Notes: generated by a model not told the origin, from the sequence alone. A stretch of DNA of 64,000 nt from Hyphomicrobiales bacterium (GCA_025351165.1 JANXWK010000005.1:62001-126000); one strand, 5' to 3'. Shown: positions 1 through 9,836, counted from the first letter of the stretch. A program made the numbers and translations.

Positions 1-258
1 ATGATACTGTTGTTTTTAAAAACTGGTGCTGAGCGGCTTGCCTCATTAAGCCCAAGATTTTTGAAAGTAATGAGCGCTTGGAACCGCCATCAGGCTGTGA
101 AAAAGCTAAATAGTTTTGATGATCATTTGCTTGAAGATATTGGTGTAACCAGAGCAGATATTAAAAAAATAGTGAACGGGCCTTCAATAAAAACTGTATC
201 ACACTCCAATACACCTTTACCTTACTTTTCATCGTTTTTGTCTAAAAAAATCGGTTAA
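1..258 (+). CDS. DUF1127 family small protein
   Basis: This 85-residue protein has the DUF1127 signature in its middle: a Trp-Asn-Arg start, then LNSFDDHLLEDIGVTRADI (about residues 36-54), which fits the family's R..L..LDD..L.DIG..R.DI pattern. Alphaproteobacterial genomes carry many such short proteins; some have been linked to phosphate or carbon metabolism through RNA turnover, but nothing here fixes a role. The 30 residues after the motif are not conserved in character. The ATG is the first base of the window, so a longer N-terminus cannot be excluded and the ribosome site is not visible. The 3' end overlaps the convergent tadA by 30 bp. Confidence 0.8.
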   Translation: MILLFLKTGAERLASLSPRFLKVMSAWNRHQAVKKLNSFDDHLLEDIGVTRADIKKIVNGPSIKTVSHSNTPLPYFSSFLSKKIG

Positions 259-684
259 AAGGTCAGCAGCTTCTTTTTCTCTGAAATTACCATACACTTC
301 AGGAAAATGGTGACAGGTGGGGGTGCCAAAAAAACGCACCCCACTTTCAACGGCACCGCCTTTTACATCAGTTGCCCCAAAATAAAGTCGTCTAATTCTG
401 GCAAAGGATATGGCTGCGGCGCATAATGTACAAGGCTCCAATGTAACATACAGATCGCAATCAACCAATCGTTCTGATTTAAGGTAATTGCAGGCACGCC
501 GTATTGCTACAATTTCTGCATGAGCAGTTGGATCACACCATTCACGCGTATGATTGCCACCCCTGCCAATAATTTGGTTTTTGTAAACGATAACAGCGCC
601 AACAGGTGTTTCCCCACGGGCTGCAGCTTGCCTTGCTTCGTTAAAAGCGTCATCAAAAAACAGGGTCTGCGGGCTAAAGTTCAT
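229..684 (-). CDS. tadA: tRNA-specific adenosine(34) deaminase TadA
   Basis: TadA deaminates adenosine 34 of tRNA-Arg(ACG) to inosine, allowing wobble decoding. The 151-residue length is normal. The zinc-dependent deaminase signature is complete: H55-A-E57 supplies the zinc ligand and proton shuttle, and P84-C85-T-L-C88 supplies the two cysteine ligands. The ATG at 684 follows a purine-rich GAGAG stretch. In Hyphomicrobiales tadA often sits head-to-head with an RsuA/RluB-type pseudouridine synthase gene, as here, so two RNA-modification genes share a roughly 95-bp divergent region. Its 3' end runs 30 bp into the convergent DUF1127 gene. Confidence 0.95.
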   Translation of the reverse strand: MNFSPQTLFFDDAFNEARQAAARGETPVGAVIVYKNQIIGRGGNHTREWCDPTAHAEIVAIRRACNYLKSERLVDCDLYVTLEPCTLCAAAISFARIRRLYFGATDVKGGAVESGVRFFGTPTCHHFPEVYGNFREKEAADLLTDFFRQKR

Positions 685-778
685 TTTTTCTCTCAGCTGT
701 AATAAATAATCTCAAAAAACATTTATTTGCATTTAGCTTTTGATTCCATCAGAGACAAAGATAGTCTACAAGACCTTT

Positions 779-2959
779 ATGACCCAGTATGACAATGATA
801 AAACCGACAAGCCCAACTCTTTTAACAGAACGCCACGTTTTGGCAAAAACAGTGAAGGTGCAGGACGCGAAGGTGCAGGACGTGAACGTCCCTCCTACGA
901 CAAAAAGCCTGTCCCTAAAGCCCGCATTTTTGATGAATCTGGTGCGGAGGTTATGCCACAGCGTGTAAGCTACAATGGCCGTACTTCTGAACGTGCATCA
1001 CGTGAAGAGTCAGATGCCAAAACAGGGCGTAAATCTTATGACGATAAACCAGGCACTGATAAAAAATTTGGTGCAAAGCCAGCTGGGAAATTTGGGGGTG
1101 CCAAACCTTTTGGGGCCAAACCCAGTGGAGATCGTCCACCACGCAAGCCTGAGCGCGATGATGCAAGTGAGTTTGCTCGTCTTTTAGGCCCACGTGGATT
1201 CAGCTCCGAAAGACCAAGATCCAATGACGGGTACAAAGCCAAACCCGCCTTTGATAAAAAATCATCGGGTAAAAAGTTTGGTAAGAAAGCGGAACTGGAG
1301 CCAATTGACCAAATTCGCCCACGCGAGCTGACACCCCAGAAATATATCTACCGAAGCGGCGAAATTATTGATAATGGCGCAAAAGGTGAGGGTAAAAGCG
1401 GTGCAAAAAGCGCAGAGCGCATTGCCAAAATAATGGCGCGTGCAGGCTTATGCTCACGCCGTGATGCTGAGGAATGGATTCTTGATGGACGTGTTACAGT
1501 TAACGCCCGTATAATTGACAGCCCAGCTCTGGATGTTACTCCGCAGGATACAATTCTTGTCGATAATAAACCTTTACCGCAGCGCGAGCGTACACGCCTA
1601 TGGCTGTTCCACAAACCTGCTGGACTTGTGACAACCGAAAGCGATCCAGAAGGCAGGCCAACAGTCTTTGATAATCTGCCAAAACATCTGCCCCGCGTGG
1701 TCTCTGTTGGACGTTTGGATATAAATACAGAAGGCCTGCTGCTTTTAACAAATGATGGTGGGTTGGCCCGTGTACTGGCACATCCAACAACGGGTTGGCT
1801 GCGGCGTTACCGTGTGCGCGTAAATGGCACATTGAAGCCAAGTATGATTGAAGAACTGCGTAAAGGCCTTACCGTTGATGGTGTCCACTATGAACCCATT
1901 ATTGCAACGCATGATCGCAGTAAAGGTCATAATTCGTGGCTTACACTGGATTTGACAGAAGGTAAAAATCGCGAAGTTAAAAAAGTGCTTGAGCATTTTG
2001 GGCTTATGGTGAACCGCCTGATCCGTGTATCTTTTGGGCCTTTTCAGTTGGGAGATTTGCCAGAGGGTGAAGCCGATGAAATTAAATCACGTGTGTTGCA
2101 GGATCAGCTTGGCGAGCGTCTGACCGAAGAAGCGGACGCGGATTTTTCACTCCCACGATTTGAACACACTGAAGCAGAAGAATTAGCACCAACTGAACGC
2201 CCCCGCAAAAAATTTGATCCGCGCAAACCATCTGAGAAGCGGGCATTGATTGAACGCGGTGAAGAGCGTGAATTTGAAGTAAGACAAGACAGTTTTGCAA
2301 CTCGCAAGGGGCGGGTTGTACAGGTTGAGCGTATTGCCATACGTCCACCTTCACCAGAGGCAGTCGGTGATGGGCAGGTTATATGGCGGCGTGATCGCGG
2401 CCCTCTGGAGCAACGCATTCAAAGACGAGAAGAGTCAAATCGAGGTGATTCGCGTTCAGAGCATTCTGAATTCAGAAGTGACAGGCCAAGCAGAGACGAT
2501 AGGCCAAAATTTGGTGATAAACCAAGATTCAATGATAAACCAAGGTTCAATGATAAACCAAGAGAGTTCAGACCAAGAGAGGACGGCTCAAGACGCGATG
2601 ACCAAAGACGCGAGCCACGCCGTGATTTTGGAGCCTCATCAGACAGCAAATCTTATGCAGGACGCAGTACAAGTGGCAAGCCAAGATCTGACGGAAGATC
2701 TGACGGAAGATCTGATGGAAGATCAAATGGCCGAGCGGGAGACTCGCGATTTGGCGATTCAAGATCAGCTGATTCAAGACCCGCTCGTGGTAAACCTGCC
2801 TTTGGCGAAAGACCATCCTCTGGCGGAAGGCCGAGCTTTGGTGGCAAGCCCTCTGGCAGCAGACCAGCTGGCGGAAAATCCTTTGGTGGGAAACCAGGTG
2901 GATCACGACCAGGTGGATCACGACCAAGCGGCAGTAAACCACCACGAGGCAGGGGTTAG
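779..2959 (+). CDS. rluB: RsuA/RluB-family 23S rRNA pseudouridine synthase with long disordered ends
   Basis: The core is an S4 RNA-binding domain (about residues 211-270, [20 protein letters not shown]) followed by an RsuA/RluB-type pseudouridine synthase domain (about 275-460). The catalytic motif is [17 protein letters not shown] with the nucleophile at D314. Such enzymes isomerise a uridine in 23S rRNA (RluB-like, by similarity only). The protein is 726 residues, against about 250-300 for the E. coli family members. About 200 residues before and 260 after the core are Arg/Lys/Asp/Gly/Ser-rich and probably disordered, with short repeats such as FNDKPR, DGRS and GGSRP. I chose ATG 779; a TTG at 740 is in frame but starts with unconvincing sequence. 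Neither start has a good Shine-Dalgarno site. Confidence 0.85.
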   Translation: MTQYDNDKTDKPNSFNRTPRFGKNSEGAGREGAGRERPSYDKKPVPKARIFDESGAEVMPQRVSYNGRTSERASREESDAKTGRKSYDDKPGTDKKFGAKPAGKFGGAKPFGAKPSGDRPPRKPERDDASEFARLLGPRGFSSERPRSNDGYKAKPAFDKKSSGKKFGKKAELEPIDQIRPRELTPQKYIYRSGEIIDNGAKGEGKSGAKSAERIAKIMARAGLCSRRDAEEWILDGRVTVNARIIDSPALDVTPQDTILVDNKPLPQRERTRLWLFHKPAGLVTTESDPEGRPTVFDNLPKHLPRVVSVGRLDINTEGLLLLTNDGGLARVLAHPTTGWLRRYRVRVNGTLKPSMIEELRKGLTVDGVHYEPIIATHDRSKGHNSWLTLDLTEGKNREVKKVLEHFGLMVNRLIRVSFGPFQLGDLPEGEADEIKSRVLQDQLGERLTEEADADFSLPRFEHTEAEELAPTERPRKKFDPRKPSEKRALIERGEEREFEVRQDSFATRKGRVVQVERIAIRPPSPEAVGDGQVIWRRDRGPLEQRIQRREESNRGDSRSEHSEFRSDRPSRDDRPKFGDKPRFNDKPRFNDKPREFRPREDGSRRDDQRREPRRDFGASSDSKSYAGRSTSGKPRSDGRSDGRSDGRSNGRAGDSRFGDSRSADSRPARGKPAFGERPSSGGRPSFGGKPSGSRPAGGKSFGGKPGGSRPGGSRPSGSKPPRGRG
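854..883 (+). repeat. 15-bp tandem duplication in rluB-like gene
   Basis: Two adjacent copies of GAAGGTGCAGGACGY (854-868 and 869-883) differ at one base. They encode EGAGR twice in the disordered N-terminal extension. This is the first of several 15-bp tandem units in the window. Confidence 0.85.
2528..2925 (+). repeat. Cluster of short tandem repeats in the rluB-like tail
   Basis: Three separate tandem arrays lie in the C-terminal coding tail. An 18-bp unit encoding FNDKPR occurs twice at 2528-2563. A 12-bp unit AGATCTGAYGGA occurs three times at 2684-2719 and encodes DGRS repeats. A 15-bp unit AGGTGGATCACGACC occurs as two identical copies at 2896-2925. All keep the reading frame. Confidence 0.85.
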
Positions 2960-3008
2960 ACAACAAAAGCGTAATATAAGTTTTTACTCAGCTCTTTATG
3001 GTAAAAGC

Positions 3009-3848
3009 TCAGATGCTTCTAAAAAACTCTTCACTGACATTGTAATCTGTTATGGGAGAAACGCCAAGGCTCAGGTCACGTAGCAACATACACAGAGCTT
3101 GTCCATCAACCAAGTCGATGGCAGGGGCACCGTCACGTGTTGCTTCCCGTCTTGCATCCTGTGTAAATGTGCCAGTTGTAAGTATAAGGCCCTTATCAGC
3201 CCGACCGACCATTGCGCCTCGAAAATCGCGGATAACGGGCGATCCGACTGACCCTTTCCACCGTTTGCATTGAAAAAGCACTTGAAAGCTGACAAGATTC
3301 ATACGTAAAATGCCAAAGCCGTCTATGCCCTCATCCCCAGTACGACCTGTAATTTCAACCCTTGTAAATCCACTTTCCCGCAAAACTCTCTGGCATAAAC
3401 GTTCAAAAGCGTCTGGTTTGAGGCCGAGCAGTATTTGGATAAGATGTTCTTCCCAATCAAGGTCGTTTAGGGATGCCTCAGTGTCTTGTATAGATGATAT
3501 GTTACTAGGTTTTTTACGTTTTAAAGCAGCTTCGTTGCGAACATCACGTTTAATTGCAATAACATCTTGAGCAGTTACATGCTCCCCTTTATCCGTTAGT
3601 GTCCAAACACCTCTAATGGAATTTGCAATAGCGCCATATTTTTTTAGGTATGTACGTGTCCAGTGCATTCGGTAACGTAAAGCTGTCTTTGCTCCATCAC
3701 TATGCAATTTGTCGCGCAATTCAGACGGCACTTTGAGTGTATCTGCAACCTGATCGTGAATTTCTTCATTAGATGCCGAACCACCTAATGCTTTTAAAGC
3801 GTCAAGTGTTGGGATCATTAATTCATCAAATTTTGGCAATTCGTCCAT
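3009..3848 (-). CDS. Mrr-type restriction endonuclease
   Basis: This protein of about 279 residues has the two-part Mrr layout. An N-terminal winged-helix domain (about 1-95, ALKALGGSASNEEIHDQVAD and RGVWTLTDKG) precedes an Mrr catalytic domain (about 145-265). The PD-(D/E)xK-like active site is visible as GDEGIDGFG (D172, D176) followed by QCKRW (Q193, K195). Mrr enzymes are type IV restriction nucleases that cut modified DNA in the cytoplasm; the target here is unknown. I chose ATG 3848 because the in-frame alternative at 3857 is a TTG. The gene starts 15 bp after the SNF2 helicase stop on the same strand, so the two are probably cotranscribed. Confidence 0.85.
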   Translation of the reverse strand: MDELPKFDELMIPTLDALKALGGSASNEEIHDQVADTLKVPSELRDKLHSDGAKTALRYRMHWTRTYLKKYGAIANSIRGVWTLTDKGEHVTAQDVIAIKRDVRNEAALKRKKPSNISSIQDTEASLNDLDWEEHLIQILLGLKPDAFERLCQRVLRESGFTRVEITGRTGDEGIDGFGILRMNLVSFQVLFQCKRWKGSVGSPVIRDFRGAMVGRADKGLILTTGTFTQDARREATRDGAPAIDLVDGQALCMLLRDLSLGVSPITDYNVSEEFFRSI

Positions 3849-3863
3849 CTTTATCAAACTACC

Positions 3864-6800
3864 CTATTCCATAAACAGCATATCAAGGTCGGCCTCGGTC
3901 ATGGCGAGTGTTGGCGTGCCCTCTGAATCAAAAATGCTGGCAGCAAGTGCACGCTTTTTTTCTTTCAAGGCCTCCATTTTTTCCTCAATTGTGCCATTTA
4001 TGACGAGTTTATGCACAAATACAGGCTTATCCTGCCCAATACGGTGAGCGCGGTCAATTGCCTGCTCTTCCACTGCCGGGTTCCACCATGGGTCATAAAG
4101 GATAATTGTATCGGCTGCTGTCAGGTTTAAACCCGTCCCACCAGCTTTAAGTGAAATCAAAAATACAGGAATATCACCATCCTGAAAATTGTTGATCTGT
4201 GTTTCACGGTCTTTTGTCTGGCCAGTCAATAGGCTGTAGGGCGTACCTTCCCTGTCAAGTTCAATACGTATCAAATCCAGCATGGATGTAAACTGGGAAA
4301 AAACAATAATTTTACGCCCTTCATCAAGCAGTTCAACGAGCAGCTCCTGCAAACGCTCAAGTTTGGCAGACTCTGCCTGTTTTTCCATTTTAAGCAGACG
4401 TGGATCGCAACATGTCTGTCGCAGTTTGAGCAACGCATCCAGAATGACAATACGGCTTCTTGCAAAGCCTTTATCAGCAATTGCAGCGCGCACTTTTTCG
4501 TGCATGGACAACCGGATGGATTCATACACATCGCGCTGTGCGGATTCCATGTCTATGCGCTCAATAATTTCCGTTTTTGGCGGTAAATCATTTGCCACCT
4601 CATTCTTGGTTCTGCGTAGCATGAATGGTTTGACACGCTTGGCCAGGAGGCGAGCACGCTCAGCGTCTCCTCTTTTTTCAATGGCGTTACGCCAGTTTTT
4701 TGTAAAATGAACTCGATCCCCCAAAAATCCAGGAGATGCAAAGGAGAACAGCGACCATAACTCACCAAGATGATTTTCAAGCGGGGTACCGGTAAGGCAA
4801 AAACGATGCTTTGCATCAAGATTAGCAATAAGTTTTGTAGTCGCTGCATCAGGATTTTTGATAGTTTGAGCTTCATCCAAAAACAGAACATGCCATTTGT
4901 GCTGAATGAGTATTTCATGATCACGTGCAACAAGTGGATACGTTGTCAGCACAAGGTCACTATTGGGTATCTCATCAAACTTATCACGTCTATCTGCACC
5001 TTGAAGTGTTAATACACGCATGTTTGGTGTAAACTTTTCAGCCTCACGTCGCCAGTTTGACATTAGGCTTGTTGGCGCAACAACAAGTGCTGGAGCATCA
5101 AGCCGTCCTGCGTCTTTCTCAATAGCTAATAATGCAAGTGCCTGAACGGTTTTACCCAGGCCCATATCGTCTGCTAGAATACCTCCAAGCCCGACCTCAC
5201 GTAAAAATGAAAGCCACGAAACACCCTCAAGCTGATAGGGACGTAAATCGGCCTTGAAAGAGATAGGAAGAGTTGCAGTAGGAATGCCATTGCCATCAGC
5301 CAGTTTTTTACCCATGGCACGAATGCTTGTACCGCCCTGCCATATAATGCCAGAAAATGCTGTAATGGTCTCAAACTCACCAATTGCAGCAGCATCTAAG
5401 GCGGATAGTTTGAGCTTCCCTTTTTCTGAACTGGCACCACCAGAGCTCGCAAGTTCGTATAAACCATTGATGATAGGCGCAAAACGGGCAGAAGGGAGAG
5501 CAATGAACCGTCCATCACCAAGAGGTAGATAAATAGGATCATCTGACGCATCTTCGACTTGATAGTTTTTACGGTCAAACGTGCCTTTGGTTATCATGGA
5601 AACAATAGGATCAATCAGATCAATCCTTTGTCCGTCCACTATCACGCCTACGCCTAGTTCCAGCCAGTCAATACCAGAGCCCTCAATAAATTTCGCTTCA
5701 ACGTCACCATCGCCTCGCAGCAGCTGCAAGGGAAAATCAGCAGAAATTTCAATTTTAAATCCTTGTGCCTGAAGCTGAGGAACATCATGGTAGAGAATAT
5801 CAAACCACGCAGTATCATCGCCTTTTGGCACAAAATCATCGGCATACATGTCAGGTACACCAGAACGCCTGTCTGAAATGGGCATGAAGTCATGGTGCAG
5901 TAACAGTTTTAATGCAGCATCCTCTCGTTTCAAATCACGGTGAAGCTCATATATTTGGCCTTTATGAGCTTTGAGGGGGATTTCTTTTGCCTCATCAAGA
6001 TTTATTCTGCACGGCCCATAACTGAACATAAGGCGGGCGACAGAAACCTGTTCTTCTGCCAGATCCGCATTTTGAAAATAATAGCCATCATTACGTGCAG
6101 CCTGTTTTTTAAGCTGTGCGGAAAACAGCTTTAGAACAGGAACTGGAAAATCCTTTATAGCAATAGAGGGGCCTGGTTTAGCTGGATGAAGCTTTGGTAA
6201 ACGAGGTACTTTTTGTTTAAGCCTGTCAGTAAATTCAGATAAATGTTCAAGCGGAACTGGTGGAGCATTCAGTAAAATAGAGGCAATTTTTGGAGTAAAT
6301 CCTGTTTCGATTTTGCCAATCAGGCCTGATGTCATATCAAGATAAAGAGGCGGAAATGCATTAAAACCAAACATATCATCTGCTATTTTAAGCTTTGGAA
6401 TAACAGTACCGTTTTCGGCAGGTTCCCACTCTATGCTGCCTGAATATGTTTCACCCGCCCCAAGAACTAGCCCGTTGACATCCAGCCAGCGTGCTCTGCC
6501 AGTTGCAAGAATTTCTGGCAGAACTTTGCTGACAGCTTCCGATTCAAGCGAGAAAAATGAATGATCATTTTGGGTATCTGTTCCTGTCAGGCTTTTAAGA
6601 ATAAGCATGTCAGAGGGCAATAGATGTTTAGGTTTTAAAGTTGAAAATGCATTTTCAGGCATATATGTATCAGTTGAATCAGAGAATGTTCCGTCTTTAC
6701 GCAGACGTACACTTTTTGGCTTGAAACCAATGGAAGCTGTGCCAAGCGAGGGCGTTTCATAAACAGCATGGGGCTCAAACACATAAAGAATGCGGTCATT

Positions 6801-7268
6801 CATACCTTCTGGATAGTCAGCTGTACCTGCTGTTTCCACCTCTTCCAGAGATTTGATCCATGCTGTTAAATCAGATGGCAGACCTTCGGGCCATAACGGC
6901 CCACCAAGTGCAATTACATTTGGCTTGTCCCAGGATGAGCCTGCAAGCGAAACAGTACCAGGAGCTCTTCCTGTTGCCTTTTGTCCAAGCCCTTTTTGCC
7001 CCATACCTTCAAGCAGGGCGGCAGCCACATGCTTACAGTTAAATCCAATAGGGCAGGTACATTCTCCTTTTATGTCTATTTTACCAAGAACTTTATTAAT
7101 CTGGATATGCTGCACATAAGGTAGGCGTTCATTGCCATGCACCTTGGAGGAAATGCCAGTCTTGTCTTTCAAAATAGAAAGAATACGACCCTGTTTTTTA
7201 TAGATTTCGCCTGCTATGCACGCCTTGATGCCTGTTGCACGACGAATATCTTCTTCTGTATATTTCAT
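3864..7268 (-). CDS. SWIM zinc-finger SNF2-family DEAD/DEAH helicase
   Basis: This is a 1134-residue Swi2/Snf2 ATPase. A SWIM zinc finger lies near the N-terminus (C70-T-C72, C78-K-H80), followed by a long region of the bacterial SNF2-associated type. The motor comes last: Walker A in ADDMGLGKT (about residue 700), DEAQ box (about 796), and the second RecA lobe with AHRIGQ near 1050. SNF2 proteins translocate on duplex DNA and remodel bound proteins; bacterial members include HepA/RapA and helicases of defence modules. All motor motifs are intact. The mrr-like gene follows after only 15 bp, which suggests a joint function, but large SWIM-SNF2 proteins also occur as housekeeping genes. Confidence 0.9.
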   Translation of the reverse strand: MKYTEEDIRRATGIKACIAGEIYKKQGRILSILKDKTGISSKVHGNERLPYVQHIQINKVLGKIDIKGECTCPIGFNCKHVAAALLEGMGQKGLGQKATGRAPGTVSLAGSSWDKPNVIALGGPLWPEGLPSDLTAWIKSLEEVETAGTADYPEGMNDRILYVFEPHAVYETPSLGTASIGFKPKSVRLRKDGTFSDSTDTYMPENAFSTLKPKHLLPSDMLILKSLTGTDTQNDHSFFSLESEAVSKVLPEILATGRARWLDVNGLVLGAGETYSGSIEWEPAENGTVIPKLKIADDMFGFNAFPPLYLDMTSGLIGKIETGFTPKIASILLNAPPVPLEHLSEFTDRLKQKVPRLPKLHPAKPGPSIAIKDFPVPVLKLFSAQLKKQAARNDGYYFQNADLAEEQVSVARLMFSYGPCRINLDEAKEIPLKAHKGQIYELHRDLKREDAALKLLLHHDFMPISDRRSGVPDMYADDFVPKGDDTAWFDILYHDVPQLQAQGFKIEISADFPLQLLRGDGDVEAKFIEGSGIDWLELGVGVIVDGQRIDLIDPIVSMITKGTFDRKNYQVEDASDDPIYLPLGDGRFIALPSARFAPIINGLYELASSGGASSEKGKLKLSALDAAAIGEFETITAFSGIIWQGGTSIRAMGKKLADGNGIPTATLPISFKADLRPYQLEGVSWLSFLREVGLGGILADDMGLGKTVQALALLAIEKDAGRLDAPALVVAPTSLMSNWRREAEKFTPNMRVLTLQGADRRDKFDEIPNSDLVLTTYPLVARDHEILIQHKWHVLFLDEAQTIKNPDAATTKLIANLDAKHRFCLTGTPLENHLGELWSLFSFASPGFLGDRVHFTKNWRNAIEKRGDAERARLLAKRVKPFMLRRTKNEVANDLPPKTEIIERIDMESAQRDVYESIRLSMHEKVRAAIADKGFARSRIVILDALLKLRQTCCDPRLLKMEKQAESAKLERLQELLVELLDEGRKIIVFSQFTSMLDLIRIELDREGTPYSLLTGQTKDRETQINNFQDGDIPVFLISLKAGGTGLNLTAADTIILYDPWWNPAVEEQAIDRAHRIGQDKPVFVHKLVINGTIEEKMEALKEKKRALAASIFDSEGTPTLAMTEADLDMLFME

Positions 7269-7353
7269 GGAATTGACTATGACTTAATTTACAAAGCGAG
7301 TTTTGGAGGCGGGTTAAATCTAAAAGAGCAACTATAGGGGTATTTTTTATAAA

Positions 7354-8235
7354 TCATACAAATATATGGCTATCTTGCTCAATTTTATCGACTAAGTGAT
7401 CACAAACAGCTTTAATACGCCCTAAGCCTCGCATATCTTCATGAATGACAATCCAGTAACTTCGAATTGCCCTGCGCGCTGGCAGGACATGTACCAGATC
7501 AAGGTGGTGATGTGCGATATAATCATGGATCACACCAAGTCCCATACCACATTTAACAGCTTCAAGCTGACCCACTGCATTTGCACACTCAAAGCCAGTT
7601 TTTGCGCCTTCATACAATTCCCGCACATACTCAAGCGTAGATGGAAACGCATGATCCTCCACGTATCCAACAAGGCAATGATCTAGCAAATCAGATTGCG
7701 TTTTTGGTACAGGATGGGTTTCAAAATAAGTTTTTGCACCGTAAATTCCCAACGAATAATTTGTAAGTTTGCGCGTTACAAAACGTCCGGATTCGGGCTT
7801 TTCAAGCGTTATAATAATATCCACTTCACGTTTATTAAGCATTATCAATTGGGGCATTGGCACAATTTGAATAGTTACGTCAGGGTGTATAATACAAAAA
7901 TTCTTAAAGCCCCGTGCCAGATAATAGGTAGAAAACCCATCAGGCGCTCCTATGCGCACAGCTCCTGAAAGTTCTACATTTGTATCGGTCAAGTCAGCTT
8001 GGGTCTGAAGCCATTCACTTTCTATTCGTTCAGTGCTTGCAAGCAGCTTTGTACCAGCCGCTGTAAGTGAAACACCAGTTGTTCGTCTCTCAAACAGTTT
8101 GGCATTGAGACTTTGCTCCAAGGCTGTAATGCGTCGACCAACTGTCGCATGATCTATGCGAAGCTGTTTGGAGGCGGCAACAAATTGTCCAGCGCGTGCA
8201 ACACTCAAAAATATCCGTAAATTGTCCCAATCCAT
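7354..8235 (-). CDS. LysR-family regulator divergent from mmsA
   Basis: This is a 293-residue LysR-type transcription factor. The N-terminal helix-turn-helix is clear (MDWDNLRIFLSVARAGQF, then DHATVGRRITALEQSL), and the rest is a LysR substrate-binding domain. I chose ATG 8235 because it gives the usual short N-terminus; the in-frame codon at 8247 is TTG. The gene faces mmsA across about 100 bp containing two nested inverted repeats. Regulation of mmsA in response to a valine or inositol degradation intermediate is the natural inference, not shown by sequence. Confidence 0.88.
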   Translation of the reverse strand: MDWDNLRIFLSVARAGQFVAASKQLRIDHATVGRRITALEQSLNAKLFERRTTGVSLTAAGTKLLASTERIESEWLQTQADLTDTNVELSGAVRIGAPDGFSTYYLARGFKNFCIIHPDVTIQIVPMPQLIMLNKREVDIIITLEKPESGRFVTRKLTNYSLGIYGAKTYFETHPVPKTQSDLLDHCLVGYVEDHAFPSTLEYVRELYEGAKTGFECANAVGQLEAVKCGMGLGVIHDYIAHHHLDLVHVLPARRAIRSYWIVIHEDMRGLGRIKAVCDHLVDKIEQDSHIFV

Positions 8236-8247
8236 ACTAATGCTCAA

Positions 8248-8290
8248 TTTTGCACATTAAAGCCGCAATATAGTCTATTGCAGTGCAAAA
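8248..8290. promoter_or_regulatory. Nested inverted repeats between lysR and mmsA
   Basis: An outer inverted repeat TTTTGCAC (8248-8255) / GTGCAAAA (8283-8290) encloses an inner one, GCAATA (8265-8270) / TATTGC (8276-8281), with 5 bp between its arms. LysR proteins bind dyads of this kind in shared divergent promoters, so this is the probable operator. Confidence 0.65.
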
Positions 8291-8334
8291 ATAAATAAGA
8301 TTATATAACGATATACGGTTCAAGGAGAAATACT

Positions 8335-9831
8335 GTGATACATTATGGGCATTTTATTGGCGGCAAACATGTTAAAGGCACATCTGGCAAAACAGCAGAC
8401 GTGTTTCAGCCAATGGATGGCACAATTCGCGCAGAGGTTGATTTGGCAGCGCCTGATGAAATGCGCAATGCTGTATTGAATGCTGCAAAAGCACAGCCCG
8501 CCTGGGCTAAAACCAACCCGCAGCGCCGCGCCAGGGTCATGATGAATTTTTTGGGGCTTATTGCCAAACATAACGATGAACTGGCTGAAATTCTGGCACG
8601 GGAGCATGGCAAAACGATCCCTGATGCTAGGGGCGATATTCAGCGCGGTGTTGAAGTTGTTGAGTTTGCCTGTGGCATCCCCCATCTCACAAAGGGTGAA
8701 TACACAGAAGGTGCAGGCCCTGGCATTGATATTTACTCCATGCGTCAGCCTTTGGGCGTGGTTGCTGGCATTACGCCCTTCAATTTTCCTGCAATGATAC
8801 CTTTGTGGAAAATGGCACCTGCCATTGCCTGTGGTAACGCATTTATTTTAAAACCCTCCGAGCGCGCACCTGGTGTGCCGATGCGTTTGGCTGAACTGAT
8901 GATTGAGGCAGGTTTACCTGCAGGCATTTTGAATGTGGTGAACGGCGATAAAGTTGCAGTGGATGCAATTTTGGACGATCCTGATATACAGGCCGTTGGC
9001 TTTGTGGGTTCAACCCCAATTGCCGAATACGTTTACACACGCGCAACAGCTACAGGTAAGCGCGCCCAATGTTTTGGCGGTGCAAAAAATCATATGGTGG
9101 TTATGCCAGATGCTGATCTTGATCAGGCAGTAGATGCATTGATTGGTGCCAGCTTTGGCTCAGCCGGTGAGCGTTGTATGGCCATTTCAGTCGCCGTGCC
9201 AGTTGGTGAAAACACCGCAAACGAACTTATGAAGCGTCTTGTGCCGCGTGTTGAGGCTCTTAAAATTGGTGCCTCTACAGACGTGCAGGCAGATTATGGC
9301 CCACTGGTTACCAAAGCACATCTTGATAAGGTTAAATCTTACATTGATATTGGCCTTGAAGAAGGTGCCAAATTGGTAGTTGATGGTCGCGGATTTAAAA
9401 TGCAAGGCTACGAAAATGGCTACTACCTAGGTGGTTGCCTGTTTGATAACGTGACCAAAGAGATGCGAATTTATAAAGAAGAGATTTTTGGCCCTGTACT
9501 GTCAGTTGTGCGTGCTAAAACCTATGAAGAAGCTTTAAATCTGTGCAACACGCACGAATATGGCAATGGCGTTGCAATATATACCAGAGATGGCGATGCA
9601 GCCCGTGATTTTGCAGCTAATGTGCAGGTAGGAATGGTGGGTATCAATGTTCCAATTCCAGTGCCATTGGCCTATTACACATTTGGTGGCTGGAAACGGT
9701 CAAGCTTTGGTGATCTTAACCAACATGGGCCTGATTCAATTCGGTTTTACACAAAAACCAAAACAGTCACATCGCGCTGGCCAACGGGCATAAAGGATGG
9801 TGCAAGTTTTGTGATACCAACAATGGGATAG
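8335..9831 (+). CDS. mmsA: CoA-acylating methylmalonate-semialdehyde dehydrogenase
   Basis: MmsA oxidises methylmalonate semialdehyde to propionyl-CoA, and malonate semialdehyde to acetyl-CoA, using NAD+ and CoA; it serves valine and often inositol breakdown. The 498 residues match the family length. The aldehyde dehydrogenase fold shows GITPFNFPAMIPLWK, the NAD-binding GFVGSTPIAEYVY and the nucleophile C281 in SAGERCMA. The start is GTG 8335, with AAGGAG at 8322-8327 at good spacing. It ends 5 bp before the convergent MFS/spermidine-synthase-like gene, leaving no room for a terminator. Confidence 0.95.
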   Translation: MIHYGHFIGGKHVKGTSGKTADVFQPMDGTIRAEVDLAAPDEMRNAVLNAAKAQPAWAKTNPQRRARVMMNFLGLIAKHNDELAEILAREHGKTIPDARGDIQRGVEVVEFACGIPHLTKGEYTEGAGPGIDIYSMRQPLGVVAGITPFNFPAMIPLWKMAPAIACGNAFILKPSERAPGVPMRLAELMIEAGLPAGILNVVNGDKVAVDAILDDPDIQAVGFVGSTPIAEYVYTRATATGKRAQCFGGAKNHMVVMPDADLDQAVDALIGASFGSAGERCMAISVAVPVGENTANELMKRLVPRVEALKIGASTDVQADYGPLVTKAHLDKVKSYIDIGLEEGAKLVVDGRGFKMQGYENGYYLGGCLFDNVTKEMRIYKEEIFGPVLSVVRAKTYEEALNLCNTHEYGNGVAIYTRDGDAARDFAANVQVGMVGINVPIPVPLAYYTFGGWKRSSFGDLNQHGPDSIRFYTKTKTVTSRWPTGIKDGASFVIPTMG

Positions 9832-9836
9832 GACTT

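Noticed and set aside
2568-2966. 132-residue minus-strand frame
   Set aside because: It is antisense to the repeat-rich rluB-like tail and made of repeated Val/His/Leu residues, a typical shadow.
2295-3083. 262-residue frame inside the rluB-like tail
   Set aside because: It overlaps the confirmed pseudouridine synthase in another frame; its length comes from repetitive DNA, and it has no ribosome site or recognisable domain.
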